Assembly (NCBI RefSeq): GCF_035916875.1
Contig: NZ_JAXUHN010000064.1
Location: forward strand, 1 to 26,576
DNA from: Methylomicrobium sp035916875
Lineage (GTDB): Bacteria > Pseudomonadota > Gammaproteobacteria > Methylococcales > Methylomonadaceae
DNA length: 26,576 nt
Reading direction: 5' to 3'
The notes under the pieces are model-generated. The model saw nothing but the letters and a program-made list of their open reading frames with translations. It made no database searches and was not told where the DNA came from. The position numbers and the translations under genes are program-made. This document shows, one piece after another, positions 7,225 to 15,519 of this stretch. Position 1 is the stretch's first letter, and every line of letters starts with the position of its first letter.

Positions 7225-7620
7225 TTAATTGAGGCCGCCCCGCCCCCCCGATTTTTCCGGCTGAAGTAAAGATTTATAAATTTCCTCGGCCTCTTTCAAA
7301 GTAACTGAAGCGCCGGAAGTATCGCCTTCGCGGGCTAGACGCCGGGCATTGGCGATGGCTCGGGAACCGCGTTGCGCCTTGACTTCCAAGGAGCCGCCAA
7401 AGATATCTTTCGAAGACTGCGTTGCCGCCTTCATATGTTCTTGAGCCGTATCCTGCTCATTCGCAGCAAGCGCTTTTTGGGCAGCTTCAAGATGGGCAAT
7501 GGCTGTACTGATTCTATTGGCCATAACGCCTTCGGCGACCCCGGCTTTGCTGATATTTCCGGTGGATAGAGATAAAACCAGAAAACCCGAAACTACCCCT
7601 GCTTTGATAATATTCATCAT
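7225..7620 (-). CDS. Small exported helical protein, SmbP-like architecture
   Basis: A 131-residue protein with an N-terminal export signal (IIKAGVVSGFLVLSLSTG) and a mature part predicted to be helical: ANRISTAIAHLEAAQKALAA, TAQEHMKAATQSSKDIFGGS, RGSRAIANARRLAREGDTSG and LKEAEEIYKSLLQ. The repeated helix-loop-helix spacing recalls SmbP, but only two histidines remain in the mature part, so metal binding is not supported. The C-terminus is Gly-rich. GTAGGAGGGTAAA precedes the paired ATG codons, a strong ribosome binding site. The gene stands alone. Distant relationship to the SmbP-like gene at 4759 is a guess from architecture, not from identity. Confidence 0.7.
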   Translation of the reverse strand: MMNIIKAGVVSGFLVLSLSTGNISKAGVAEGVMANRISTAIAHLEAAQKALAANEQDTAQEHMKAATQSSKDIFGGSLEVKAQRGSRAIANARRLAREGDTSGASVTLKEAEEIYKSLLQPEKSGGRGGLN

Positions 7621-8097
7621 TTTACCCTCCTACAACGAGTTAATTTACAAGCCCTCAGAAAAGCAATTCGCGCCTCCCAAGAGTTAACTTCATTGAAAAA
7701 ATATTTGAAGATGCAAAAAACTGATAAGTGCTTCGCGAGAAGTTCGTTTGCAACCTGTGAATAGCAAATCAATGACTTAGAGAGCTCAAGAAATGCCAAT
7801 GAACTTGTTGCTATTCACTTACTAACGAAACCTGTTGGGTTTCTCAATACATCAATTCGACTTAAAAATACGGATTTGATTCGATGAATACGCAAATAAT
7901 AGGAAAGTAGCGGATAAACGCCGCTTAATTATCTGAAACTTGGTAATCTTACCAATTGTTTAATACGCGATTTTCAGCACACTATAGATCTGCGTATTTT
8001 TCAAATACATGTTCTGTAGGTATGTGGATTTACATGCGGAAAATTCTTGGTGTTAGAATGAAACATTCCGACGCAAATTGAATTTAGGTGAAGTCTT
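7621..8097. other. Divergent promoter region between two exported-protein genes
   Basis: An AT-rich stretch of 477 bp that should contain the promoters for the minus-strand helical protein and for the large repeat protein. A TAGAAT at about 8054 lies 40 bp upstream of the latter's ATG, without a good -35 box. GAAACC-TGTT-GGGTTTC near 7827 is a small hairpin. I see no gene. Confidence 0.4.
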
Positions 8098-11000
8098 ATG
8101 ATTAAGGGCGTTATAAAAACGATACTTGTTGCTCAGTTGCTGATTTTTTCGAATTCTTTATTTGCGTTACCTGCGGGGACGCTGGATTCTAGTTTTAGCG
8201 ACGACGGTTTGGTGACGACTGCCGCGGGCGCCTCGTTCTCGGTGGCCGAGGATCTGATCCAGCAACAAAACGACCTCAAACTGGTTGCGGTCGGCCGCAG
8301 TAATGACGGCGTCGGCGCTTTTGATCGGTTTGCCGCTGTGCGATATTCAAGTAATGGCATTGTGGATACGAATTTTGGCGGCGACGGCATCGTCAACACG
8401 ACCGTGGGCAGCGGTAATGCAGGGGCTTTCGCGGTGACTCAGCAGGCAAACGGTAAGTTGGTCGTGGTTGGGCTGGCTTTGAATTCGAATGCGCAGCCGA
8501 CCAGCGATTTTGCGGTGGTCCGTTATAACGCCAACGGTTCTTTGGACACCAATTTCAACAATGGCGGGATCGTGCTGACGCCGCCGCATTCGAGGGTCGA
8601 TTTAGATGTGTTCGAGGACGGCGCTCAAGCGGTGGTCGAAACACCGGAGCATAAGTTAGTCGTGGCGGGCTTTAGCGGTACGGCAACCGACAGTGATTTT
8701 GCGCTGGTCCGTTATAACAGCGACGGTTCTCTCGATACGAGTTTTAGTCCTATTGGCGAGCCGGGAAAAGTTACGACCGATTTTGGAAACATGCGTAACG
8801 ATGTTGTTTTTTCGATGATTCAGCAGGCTGACGGCAAACTCTTCGTGGCCGGTTTCAGCAATAATGCCGCTACCAATACCGATGATTTTGCGGTCGCGCG
8901 CTATAACGCTGACGGCACTCTCGATAAGGGTTTCAATTCGAATGGCTTAAAAAGAACTTCGATAAGCAGCGGCGATGACCAGGGTCTTTCGGTGATTCAA
9001 TTAACAGTCGAAGGCCCAGACAAAGACAAATACGTAGTTGCCGGTTACAGCACGACGAGCGGTAATGAGGATATTGCACTGGTGCGCTACAATCAAAATG
9101 GCAGCCTAGATACCACTTTCAGCGGAGATGGTATTGTCAGAACGCCGATTGGTTCAGGAAATGATCGGGCTTATCAGGTAATGGAATTGCCTAACGGTAA
9201 ATTGCTGGTGGCCGGTTATACGCAAGTTGGAATCAATGACTTTGATTTCGTACTGGTACGTTATAATCAAAACGGCAGCCTTGATACCTCTTTCAGCGGC
9301 GACGGTAAACTCAGCACCAGTTTCGGTGCAGGTTCGGATCAGGCTTTCGCCGCTGTACAGCAAGCGAATGATTATCGCATCGTGTTGGCGGGGGCGGCCT
9401 CGATAACAACCAACTTAGTGAGCCAGAAACGCCTTGCTCTGGCTCGTTATCTTCCCGGCGATCTAGACAACGATGGGGTTCTCGATTACATAGATAACTG
9501 CCCAAATACAAAAAATGAGGATCAGGCCGATCAGGATAAAGATGGCATTGGCGATGTGTGCGATGATGACAGGGATGGTGATGGTCATCTGAATAAAGAA
9601 GACGCTTTTCCAGATGACCCCACTGAATGGAATGACAACGACGGCGACGGGATTGGCGATAATGCTGATCCGGATGACGATAATGATGGTGTTCCGGATG
9701 AAGATGATCCCTTTCCGTTCGATGCTAACTTGTTGAATCAATTCAGCGGCGAAAAGAAAAGCGATTATCTCGGTTATAGTGTCGCCAATGCGGGCGATAT
9801 TATCTATACATACAAAGACATTGATAACAAGGTCATCGTCGGTTTCGGCAAGGACGGATTCGACGACGTGATTGTCGGAGTGCCTCGCTTTGATAAAAAA
9901 GAAGGCAAAAAGACTTTAAGCAATGCCGGTTCGGTCTATGTCTATTCGGGTAATTTCGCAGATCAAGCCAAGCGGATCGAATTTACGGGGAGCGCGGCCG
10001 GCGATCAATTTGGCAGCGCAGTAGCGGGTGGCGGGGATGTAAATGGCGATCTCGTACCCGATATTATCGTGGGTGCGCCAAAAGCCGATGTGAATATTGC
10101 TGTCGATAATAAAAATAAAAAGCTGAAGGATGCGGGAATAGCATATGTCTTTTCAGGAGCTGACGGCAGTGAGTTATTTCGTATCGAAGGCGAGTCGGCT
10201 GGCGATAATCTGGGTAATGCGGCCAGTTTTATGAAGGATATCAATACCGACGGCTGGAATGAGATCATCGTGGGCGCCTGGAAAGCGGATAGGGTCGACA
10301 CCAGCACCGGCAAAAAAATAACAGATGCGGGTGCAGCATATGTTTATTCTTATAAAGGCTCGGCTCACGCCTTGCTGCATAAATTCGAGGGTGAAAACAA
10401 GGGCGATCTGTTCGGTTTTAGTGTTGCCTCGACAGATGCGGATCAAAGCGGCAAAGTTGACGCGATAATCGGTGCTTACGGCGTTGACACGCAAAACAGC
10501 AGCGGCAAAAAAATGAAGGATGCGGGCGGAGTCTATCTTATTTTGCTGGGTAATGGAGGAGTTGGGCCAACCTTACGTCTTGGAGGGGAGCACGCAGGCG
10601 ATCGTCTCGGTTTCGCAGTGGCGAGTGCAGATGTCGATGGCGACGGCTTGGCGGATGTGCTGGCGGGAGCGCCACAGGAAGATTATGTTCAAGAAGCTAC
10701 GCAGGACGCCCCGAAAAAAACTTTCCAGGACGCCGGTTCTGTGCACGTCTTTTATGGAAAAACGCTACCAAAGTTTAGTCTTTATCATAATAAAGAGCCT
10801 CAAAAAGGCGCATTGTTCGGTAGCGCTATCAGCGATGCCGGTGTTTTTCCGAGCGAAGTGGGGCACAAATTCATCGTCGGCGCCTATAAATACGACCCTG
10901 TCGTGAAAGGCAAAAAACTGGCGAACACGGGCAGAGTGTCCTTGCATCGCGGTTGCGACGCCGAGGAACTTCTGACCTTCGACGGCCACATTCAGAATAA

Positions 11001-11178
11001 TTATTTCGGCTTTGCGGTCAGCGGAAGCAGCGATCATAATGCCGATGGTTTTCCCGACATGATCGTAGGCGGCTATCAGGACCATTCGGTTGTCGACGGC
11101 AAAAAAATTAGTAATGCCGGTGTCGTGGAACTATTGACCGGAAAATACACAAGCGTCCCTTGCTCGTCACAGCCGTGA
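8098..11178 (+). CDS. Large secreted protein: Delta-60 repeats, calcium-binding linker, FG-GAP repeats
   Basis: A 1,026-residue protein with a signal peptide (VAQLLIFSNSLFA, cleavage near residue 23). Residues about 25-450 contain seven Delta-60 units, each with a core like NGKLVVVGLA followed by DFAVVRYNANGSLDTNF. Residues about 453-543 are a thrombospondin type 3-like linker full of D-x-D-x-D-G loops (DQDKDGIGDVCDDDRDGDG, DDDNDGVPDEDDPFPFD) that should bind calcium. Residues about 545-1015 hold seven FG-GAP units, as in integrin alpha chains (GDQFGSAVAGGGDVNGD then IIVGAPKAD). Between blades an unusual spacer of the form GKKxxDAGxxYVxSG recurs. Both repeat domains are likely beta-propellers. 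There is no sortase, PEP-CTERM or membrane anchor at the C-terminus (TSVPCSSQP), so it is probably released or surface-associated. AGGTGA at 8086-8091 is the ribosome binding site. The biological role is unknown; adhesion or matrix function is a guess. Confidence 0.9.
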   Translation: MIKGVIKTILVAQLLIFSNSLFALPAGTLDSSFSDDGLVTTAAGASFSVAEDLIQQQNDLKLVAVGRSNDGVGAFDRFAAVRYSSNGIVDTNFGGDGIVNTTVGSGNAGAFAVTQQANGKLVVVGLALNSNAQPTSDFAVVRYNANGSLDTNFNNGGIVLTPPHSRVDLDVFEDGAQAVVETPEHKLVVAGFSGTATDSDFALVRYNSDGSLDTSFSPIGEPGKVTTDFGNMRNDVVFSMIQQADGKLFVAGFSNNAATNTDDFAVARYNADGTLDKGFNSNGLKRTSISSGDDQGLSVIQLTVEGPDKDKYVVAGYSTTSGNEDIALVRYNQNGSLDTTFSGDGIVRTPIGSGNDRAYQVMELPNGKLLVAGYTQVGINDFDFVLVRYNQNGSLDTSFSGDGKLSTSFGAGSDQAFAAVQQANDYRIVLAGAASITTNLVSQKRLALARYLPGDLDNDGVLDYIDNCPNTKNEDQADQDKDGIGDVCDDDRDGDGHLNKEDAFPDDPTEWNDNDGDGIGDNADPDDDNDGVPDEDDPFPFDANLLNQFSGEKKSDYLGYSVANAGDIIYTYKDIDNKVIVGFGKDGFDDVIVGVPRFDKKEGKKTLSNAGSVYVYSGNFADQAKRIEFTGSAAGDQFGSAVAGGGDVNGDLVPDIIVGAPKADVNIAVDNKNKKLKDAGIAYVFSGADGSELFRIEGESAGDNLGNAASFMKDINTDGWNEIIVGAWKADRVDTSTGKKITDAGAAYVYSYKGSAHALLHKFEGENKGDLFGFSVASTDADQSGKVDAIIGAYGVDTQNSSGKKMKDAGGVYLILLGNGGVGPTLRLGGEHAGDRLGFAVASADVDGDGLADVLAGAPQEDYVQEATQDAPKKTFQDAGSVHVFYGKTLPKFSLYHNKEPQKGALFGSAISDAGVFPSEVGHKFIVGAYKYDPVVKGKKLANTGRVSLHRGCDAEELLTFDGHIQNNYFGFAVSGSSDHNADGFPDMIVGGYQDHSVVDGKKISNAGVVELLTGKYTSVPCSSQP

Positions 11179-11341
11179 GTTTTACCGGTTTCTCAGCGTT
11201 GTTCGAAAGCGAGGAAGGGGTAGCTTTGGGTGTTTTCAAAAATTAATCGAACATTTCCATGCTTTCCCGCTTATCCACACACGTCGGAGCCTTACTCTGG
11301 GAGAGCGTCGGTAACACAAGAAAAAGATCGGAGCGAAATTT

Positions 11342-12664
11342 TTATAAATGAGCCGAATCCGACTTCAAGTCGCTCATAAATGCGTCAATGACTGCCCGGT
11401 CAGCATGCGGCATCACGACCACATGCGCATAATCCTGCTGTTGGCCGTTTATAGCCAAATGCATTGTGGCCAGCGAATATTTTTTGACGATCCGATCTGT
11501 GGGTTTTTTAAAATAAATCGTGTTTGATAGCTCGTTCGCGCGCACCGCATCTCGCTTAGGAAAGAGGGACTGCATTTGTTGCAGAAAATAATCCGAATTT
11601 TGCATCATAGAGCGAGCATCTTCGGTCAGTTTTCCCATCGCTTCCGGCGATGAAAAGAAATAAAATTCCGCCGGTTTGACCGCGTCGCGCGAACAGGTGA
11701 TCGTGCCCGGTACATGATGGATGTATTCGGGATTGTGAATCTTGCTGAACAGCGCATTGAACTCATCGAAATGGCTTTGCGTGGTAATGAAAAGGCCTGC
11801 GGGCGATGGAAAGCCGAAAAATTTGTGGCAGGAAACCGCGATCGAATCGTAGCGCGCCGCCGGTTTGCCCGGTAATTGATAGGCGACAATGTCGGCATGC
11901 TTGGTGAAGGGCAGATAGCCGCCAAACAGCGCCGCATCCAGATGCAGATAGCTCGGATGTTCTTCGAGGACTTCTTGAATACGGTCGATAGGATCGACTG
12001 CGCCTTTGAACGTGGTGCCGATCGTCGCGATTACCAAAGCCGGCTGTGGTCGATTGGCGGCAAGCTTTTGCGCGAGATCGCCTGGATCCATACCGCCATC
12101 CGGCAGCGTGTCGACAAATACGGTTTCAAGTCCGAGCAAGTCGCGCAAAATTTGCACCGAGTAGTGCGCTTCCTTCGTGAAATAGGCTTTCGGCAACACG
12201 CCGGTTCGACCTTTCAGAATCGTTCGGCCCATATACATGCCGTGCATGTTGCTGTCGGTGCCGCTATGCGAAAGAAATCCCCAAGTATCGTCGGCCGGAA
12301 ACGCATAGCGTTTGCCGAAGCGATGGATCACTTCACGTTCAAAATCATGCGTGTTGTAAGGTATCGCACTTTCCTTGTACGGGTTGCCGACATTGTTGAA
12401 CGCAAACATGCCAATGCCAGCATCATTGAGTTGCTTGCGCCAGGCAAAAAAGGCTTCGGGCGGCGTATTCATGTTGATCGGATAGCCCAACAGATTGTTT
12501 TTCAGCTTTGCGAGCTTTGTTCTCTCGGCCAACGGCAAGAGCTTGAGCGTAGCGATTTCGTTTTCCGCCGGCAATAAATTCAAATTCGTCGGCTTGCAAC
12601 CGCTGGCAATTGCAAGCATGCCTGCGCCGCCATAACCTAAAAAACGTCGTCTGGAGAGCATCAT
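11342..12664 (-). CDS. Group II PLP-dependent decarboxylase (histidine decarboxylase-like) with Tat signal and lipobox
   Basis: A 440-residue fold-type I PLP enzyme. The N-terminus SRRRFLGYGGAGMLAIASGC has a twin-arginine motif (S4-R-R-R-F-L9) and a lipobox-like end (A-S-G-C23). This implies folded, cofactor-loaded export and lipid attachment, which is unusual for this family. The catalytic core is intact: SGTDSNMHG near 134-142, H167 in EAHYSV that should stack on PLP, ATIGTTFKGAVD at 213-224, D243 in LHLDAALFGG, and the Schiff-base lysine K281 in VSCHKFFGFPSPAG. This pattern fits the histidine decarboxylase branch. The substrate is not certain, and histidine, another amino acid, or a non-decarboxylating role are all possible. 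The gene lies 160 bp downstream of amrS on the same strand, without an obvious terminator between. The ribosome binding site is weak before the ATG-ATG pair. Export is inferred, not shown. Confidence 0.88.
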   Translation of the reverse strand: MMLSRRRFLGYGGAGMLAIASGCKPTNLNLLPAENEIATLKLLPLAERTKLAKLKNNLLGYPINMNTPPEAFFAWRKQLNDAGIGMFAFNNVGNPYKESAIPYNTHDFEREVIHRFGKRYAFPADDTWGFLSHSGTDSNMHGMYMGRTILKGRTGVLPKAYFTKEAHYSVQILRDLLGLETVFVDTLPDGGMDPGDLAQKLAANRPQPALVIATIGTTFKGAVDPIDRIQEVLEEHPSYLHLDAALFGGYLPFTKHADIVAYQLPGKPAARYDSIAVSCHKFFGFPSPAGLFITTQSHFDEFNALFSKIHNPEYIHHVPGTITCSRDAVKPAEFYFFSSPEAMGKLTEDARSMMQNSDYFLQQMQSLFPKRDAVRANELSNTIYFKKPTDRIVKKYSLATMHLAINGQQQDYAHVVVMPHADRAVIDAFMSDLKSDSAHL

Positions 12665-12824
12665 AATGTTATCGTTTTAGTTATTTAATGATGTTTTTTC
12701 GGCTTAGGCAACCGTCATTTCAGCATCAGCATTTGGCAGATAGTAAATCCCTTACTCAAGGTAGTATTATGTAAGCGTCTCGGTTTTTCCGCAACCGTAG
12801 AAATTTGTCGGACAGAAACCGGGT

Positions 12825-13910
12825 TCAACTCATCAGCACGCTACGGCGTTTTGCGCCCCAAGTTCCGGGTTTTTCGGTAAAGATACCCGCGCAAGTCGCG
12901 CCGCAAAATTTGCAATTGCCGGCGGCGTCAAGATTCCAGTCCGACAATTCATACCAGTCTCGCCCGATCAATAATTTGCCACAGCCGTGACAGTAGGTGC
13001 TTTCGGCCAGTTTGTCATGCACATTGCCGATGTAGGCGTAACGTATGCCATTGGTGATCGCAATTTGCCGGGCTTTCAGCAGCGAATGACGCGGCGTGGG
13101 CGGTTTGTCGAGCATCTTCCAGTCGGGATGGAAGGCGGTAAAATGCATCGGCACGTCCGGCCCGAGATTTTCGACGACCCATTGTGTCATTTCTTCAATC
13201 TCCGCGTCCGCATCGTTTTCGCCGGGAATGATCAAGGTCGTCAACTCCAGCCAGACCGAGGTTTCGTGCTTGATATATTTGAGTGTGTCGAGCACCGGTT
13301 GCAGGTGACCGCCGGTGATTTGGTGATAAAAGCGCTCGCTGAACGCTTTCAGGTCGATATTGGCCGCATCCATCCATTGATAAAATTCGGCCCGGGGGGC
13401 CGGTGTCACATAGCCGGCCGAAACCGCGACCGATTTCAAGCCGAGACTGCGGCAGGCCTGCGCGGTATCGATCGCATATTCGTGGAAGATGACCGGATCG
13501 TTATAAGTATAGGCGACGCTGGCGCAGCCCTGGTCGAGCGCGGTTTGGGCAATCGCCTCTGGCGAAGCCTTACTCATCAGGGTATCCATTTCGCGCGATT
13601 TGCTGATGTCCCAGTTTTGGCAAAATTTGCAGGCCAGATTACAGCCGGCAGTACCGAACGAAAATACCGGCGTGCCGGGTAGAAAATGATTCAGCGGTTT
13701 TTTTTCGATCGGGTCGATTGCGAAACCGCTGGAGCGTCCGTAGCTGGTCATCACGATCTGCCGATCCAGATTCTGCCGTACAAAACACAGGCCGCGCTGG
13801 CCTTCGTGCAGTTTACAAAAGCGCGGACAAGCGTCGCATTGCACCCGGCCGTCGTCAAGTACATGCCAGTACAGGGTTTTGACAGTATCGGCGGAAACAA
13901 ATTCGGTCAT
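12825..13910 (-). CDS. amrS: AmmeMemoRadiSam radical SAM enzyme AmrS
   Basis: A 361-residue radical SAM protein of the AmrS (PflA-like) family. The cluster motif CNLACKFC (C90, C94, C97 from the chosen start) binds the 4Fe-4S cluster that cleaves SAM. N-terminal cysteines C25, C28, C32 and C42 and C-terminal CHGCGKLL and CKFCGATC suggest further metal sites. VAYTYNDPVIFHEY and MHFTAFHPDWKMLD are family signatures. The substrate is unproven; the family occurs with AmrA (AMMECR1) and AmrB (MEMO1). I chose the second ATG (13908-13910) because GGAG sits 7 bases before it. The first ATG at 13916 would be only one base from the GGAG. The gene is divergent from amrB across about 125 bp, and amrA is not in the window. 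Confidence 0.93.
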   Translation of the reverse strand: MTEFVSADTVKTLYWHVLDDGRVQCDACPRFCKLHEGQRGLCFVRQNLDRQIVMTSYGRSSGFAIDPIEKKPLNHFLPGTPVFSFGTAGCNLACKFCQNWDISKSREMDTLMSKASPEAIAQTALDQGCASVAYTYNDPVIFHEYAIDTAQACRSLGLKSVAVSAGYVTPAPRAEFYQWMDAANIDLKAFSERFYHQITGGHLQPVLDTLKYIKHETSVWLELTTLIIPGENDADAEIEEMTQWVVENLGPDVPMHFTAFHPDWKMLDKPPTPRHSLLKARQIAITNGIRYAYIGNVHDKLAESTYCHGCGKLLIGRDWYELSDWNLDAAGNCKFCGATCAGIFTEKPGTWGAKRRSVLMS

Positions 13911-14036
13911 CGCCATTCTCCAGGAACCATTAAAAATTCAATTGGTCATTAATTATTAGAATAATAAAATCAACCTGCAATATTGTTCAGGGGTTGATAA
14001 CGCGATTTGGATTGATTTAGGAGAGAAGGCAACGAT

Positions 14037-14819
14037 ATGAATAGACAACCCGCTGTAGCAGGGACCTTTTACCCTGCCGAGCCTCAGCAACTGCATCTGC
14101 TGCTCGATCAATATCTTAATGATGCCGAAACCGCATCAAAAGTTCCCAAGGCGATGATTGTGCCGCATGCAGGCTACATTTATTCTGGTCCTGTGGCCGC
14201 CAGCGCCTATGCTCGGCTGATCAAGGCGCACGATGTGATTACCCGAGTGGTGCTGATCGGGCCTTCGCATCGGGTCGGTTTTCATGGTTTGGCGATCACC
14301 AATGCGCAGAACTTCATCACCCCGCTCGGCAGTATCGAGGTCGATCAGCAGGCGGTGCACATGATCGCGAAATTGCCTTTTGTCGATTATATGGAACAGG
14401 CTCACGCGCTGGAACATAGTTTAGAGGTACACCTGCCGTTTTTGCAGGAAACGCTGGATGATTTCAAGATCGTGCCCATCGTGACCGGCGATGCGCCTGC
14501 CGAGCAGGTCAGTCAAGTACTTGAGTTGCTGTGGGGCGGCGAGGAAACGCTGATCGTAATCAGCTCGGATCTGAGCCATTATCACGATTATGCGACTTGT
14601 CAGAAACTCGACAAGGAGACCAGCGTGGCGATTGAACATTTACAATATGAAAGTCTGGGATTTGATTCGGCCTGCGGTCGGGTCGGCGTAAGCGGCCTAT
14701 TGAAGTTGGCGAGGGAAAAGTCGCTGGCCGTCAAGAACATCGATTTACGTAATTCCGGCGATACAGCAGGGGATAAAAAAAGGGTCGTCGGGTACGGGGC
14801 TTATATTGTCGAAATATGA
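14037..14819 (+). CDS. amrB: AmmeMemoRadiSam system protein AmrB (MEMO1 family)
   Basis: A 260-residue MEMO-family protein whose N-terminus NRQPAVAGTFYPAEPQQL is diagnostic. The family's non-haem dioxygenase-like pocket is recognisable in MIVPHAGYIYSGPVAASAY, IGPSHRVGFHG, EHSLEVHLPFLQ and SSDLSHYHDY, which supply the conserved histidines. It ends GDKKRVVGYGAYIVEI, a common close for the family. Human MEMO1 has been linked to iron or copper handling and redox. The bacterial role with AmrS is unresolved. AGGAGAGAAGG at about 14019-14029 is a good ribosome binding site. A possible promoter is TAAAAT at 13965 with a weak TTGGTC 17 bp upstream. A run of eight G follows the stop, before the AlkB gene. 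Confidence 0.93.
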   Translation: MNRQPAVAGTFYPAEPQQLHLLLDQYLNDAETASKVPKAMIVPHAGYIYSGPVAASAYARLIKAHDVITRVVLIGPSHRVGFHGLAITNAQNFITPLGSIEVDQQAVHMIAKLPFVDYMEQAHALEHSLEVHLPFLQETLDDFKIVPIVTGDAPAEQVSQVLELLWGGEETLIVISSDLSHYHDYATCQKLDKETSVAIEHLQYESLGFDSACGRVGVSGLLKLAREKSLAVKNIDLRNSGDTAGDKKRVVGYGAYIVEI

Positions 14820-14888
14820 TGTTAGGGGGGGGCGACGAAGTCGTTATTTGGCGCCGCTATTAACTCGACGACGTGTTGAAAAATTATT

Positions 14889-15503
14889 TTGCGGAGCGAT
14901 AGAACCAATCGTTGTCCCTACGACGGCGAAATCTATTTGGCCAAGGCGTTTTATGCGCAATCGGAAGCCGACCGGCTGTTTGCGGATTTTTACCGGACGC
15001 TAGCATGGCGGGAGGAATTGATTTTTATCTTCGGCAAGTGGTGCAAGGCTCCTCGCCTGATGTGTTGGTACGGCGACGCTGACGCTGTTTATACCTATTC
15101 CGGCGTGGCCCATGAGCCTATGCCGTGGAGCGCAGAATTGTCCGCGGTCAAGACTCGGGTCGAAATAGCTGGCGGTTGCACATTCAACAGTGTGTTGGCC
15201 AATTTGTACCGCGACGGCCGGGATTCGATGGGGTATCATGCGGATAATGAAAAGGAGCTCGGCATCGATCCGGTGATTGCGTCGTTGAGCCTGGGCGATA
15301 CGCGCCTGTTCAGACTGCATCATAAAAAGCACCGCGAAAATCTGGATTTTGTATTGGAGCACGGGGATTTATTGATCATGGCCGGCGCTTTGCAACATCA
15401 TTGGGTGCATGCTTTGCCGAAAACCAGGCAAGCGAAAAATCCCCGGATCAATCTGACTTTTCGTAAGATTATGCCGCCGACCCGGCCGAGTTCAGACCGC
15501 TAG
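14889..15503 (+). CDS. alkB: AlkB-type 2-oxoglutarate/Fe(II) dioxygenase, alkylated-DNA repair
   Basis: A 204-residue protein that oxidatively removes methyl or etheno groups from damaged bases. The iron ligands are present: H117 and D119 in MGYHADNE, and H174 in HHWVHALPKT. The 2-oxoglutarate arginine is in NPRINLTFRK. The recognition segments YGDADAVYTYSG and FNSVLANLYRDGRDSMG are those of the ALKBH2/3-like branch rather than E. coli AlkB itself. The start is unsatisfactory: the frame opens after a TGA at 14877-14879 and the first usable codon is TTG 14889, without a ribosome binding site. Family proteins often have a few more N-terminal residues, yet CPYDGEIYLAKAFY already aligns with the usual beginning. 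It lies 69 bp after amrB and 16 bp before the phosphorylase gene. Confidence 0.88.
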   Translation: MRSDRTNRCPYDGEIYLAKAFYAQSEADRLFADFYRTLAWREELIFIFGKWCKAPRLMCWYGDADAVYTYSGVAHEPMPWSAELSAVKTRVEIAGGCTFNSVLANLYRDGRDSMGYHADNEKELGIDPVIASLSLGDTRLFRLHHKKHRENLDFVLEHGDLLIMAGALQHHWVHALPKTRQAKNPRINLTFRKIMPPTRPSSDR

Positions 15504-15519
15504 AATCCTTCCCCAATCT

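Noticed and set aside
11876..12577. A 233-codon plus-strand frame
   Set aside because: It is the mirror of the PLP decarboxylase gene, whose motifs prove the minus strand is coding.
12987..13682. A 231-codon plus-strand frame
   Set aside because: It lies opposite amrS, whose cysteine motifs establish the real strand.
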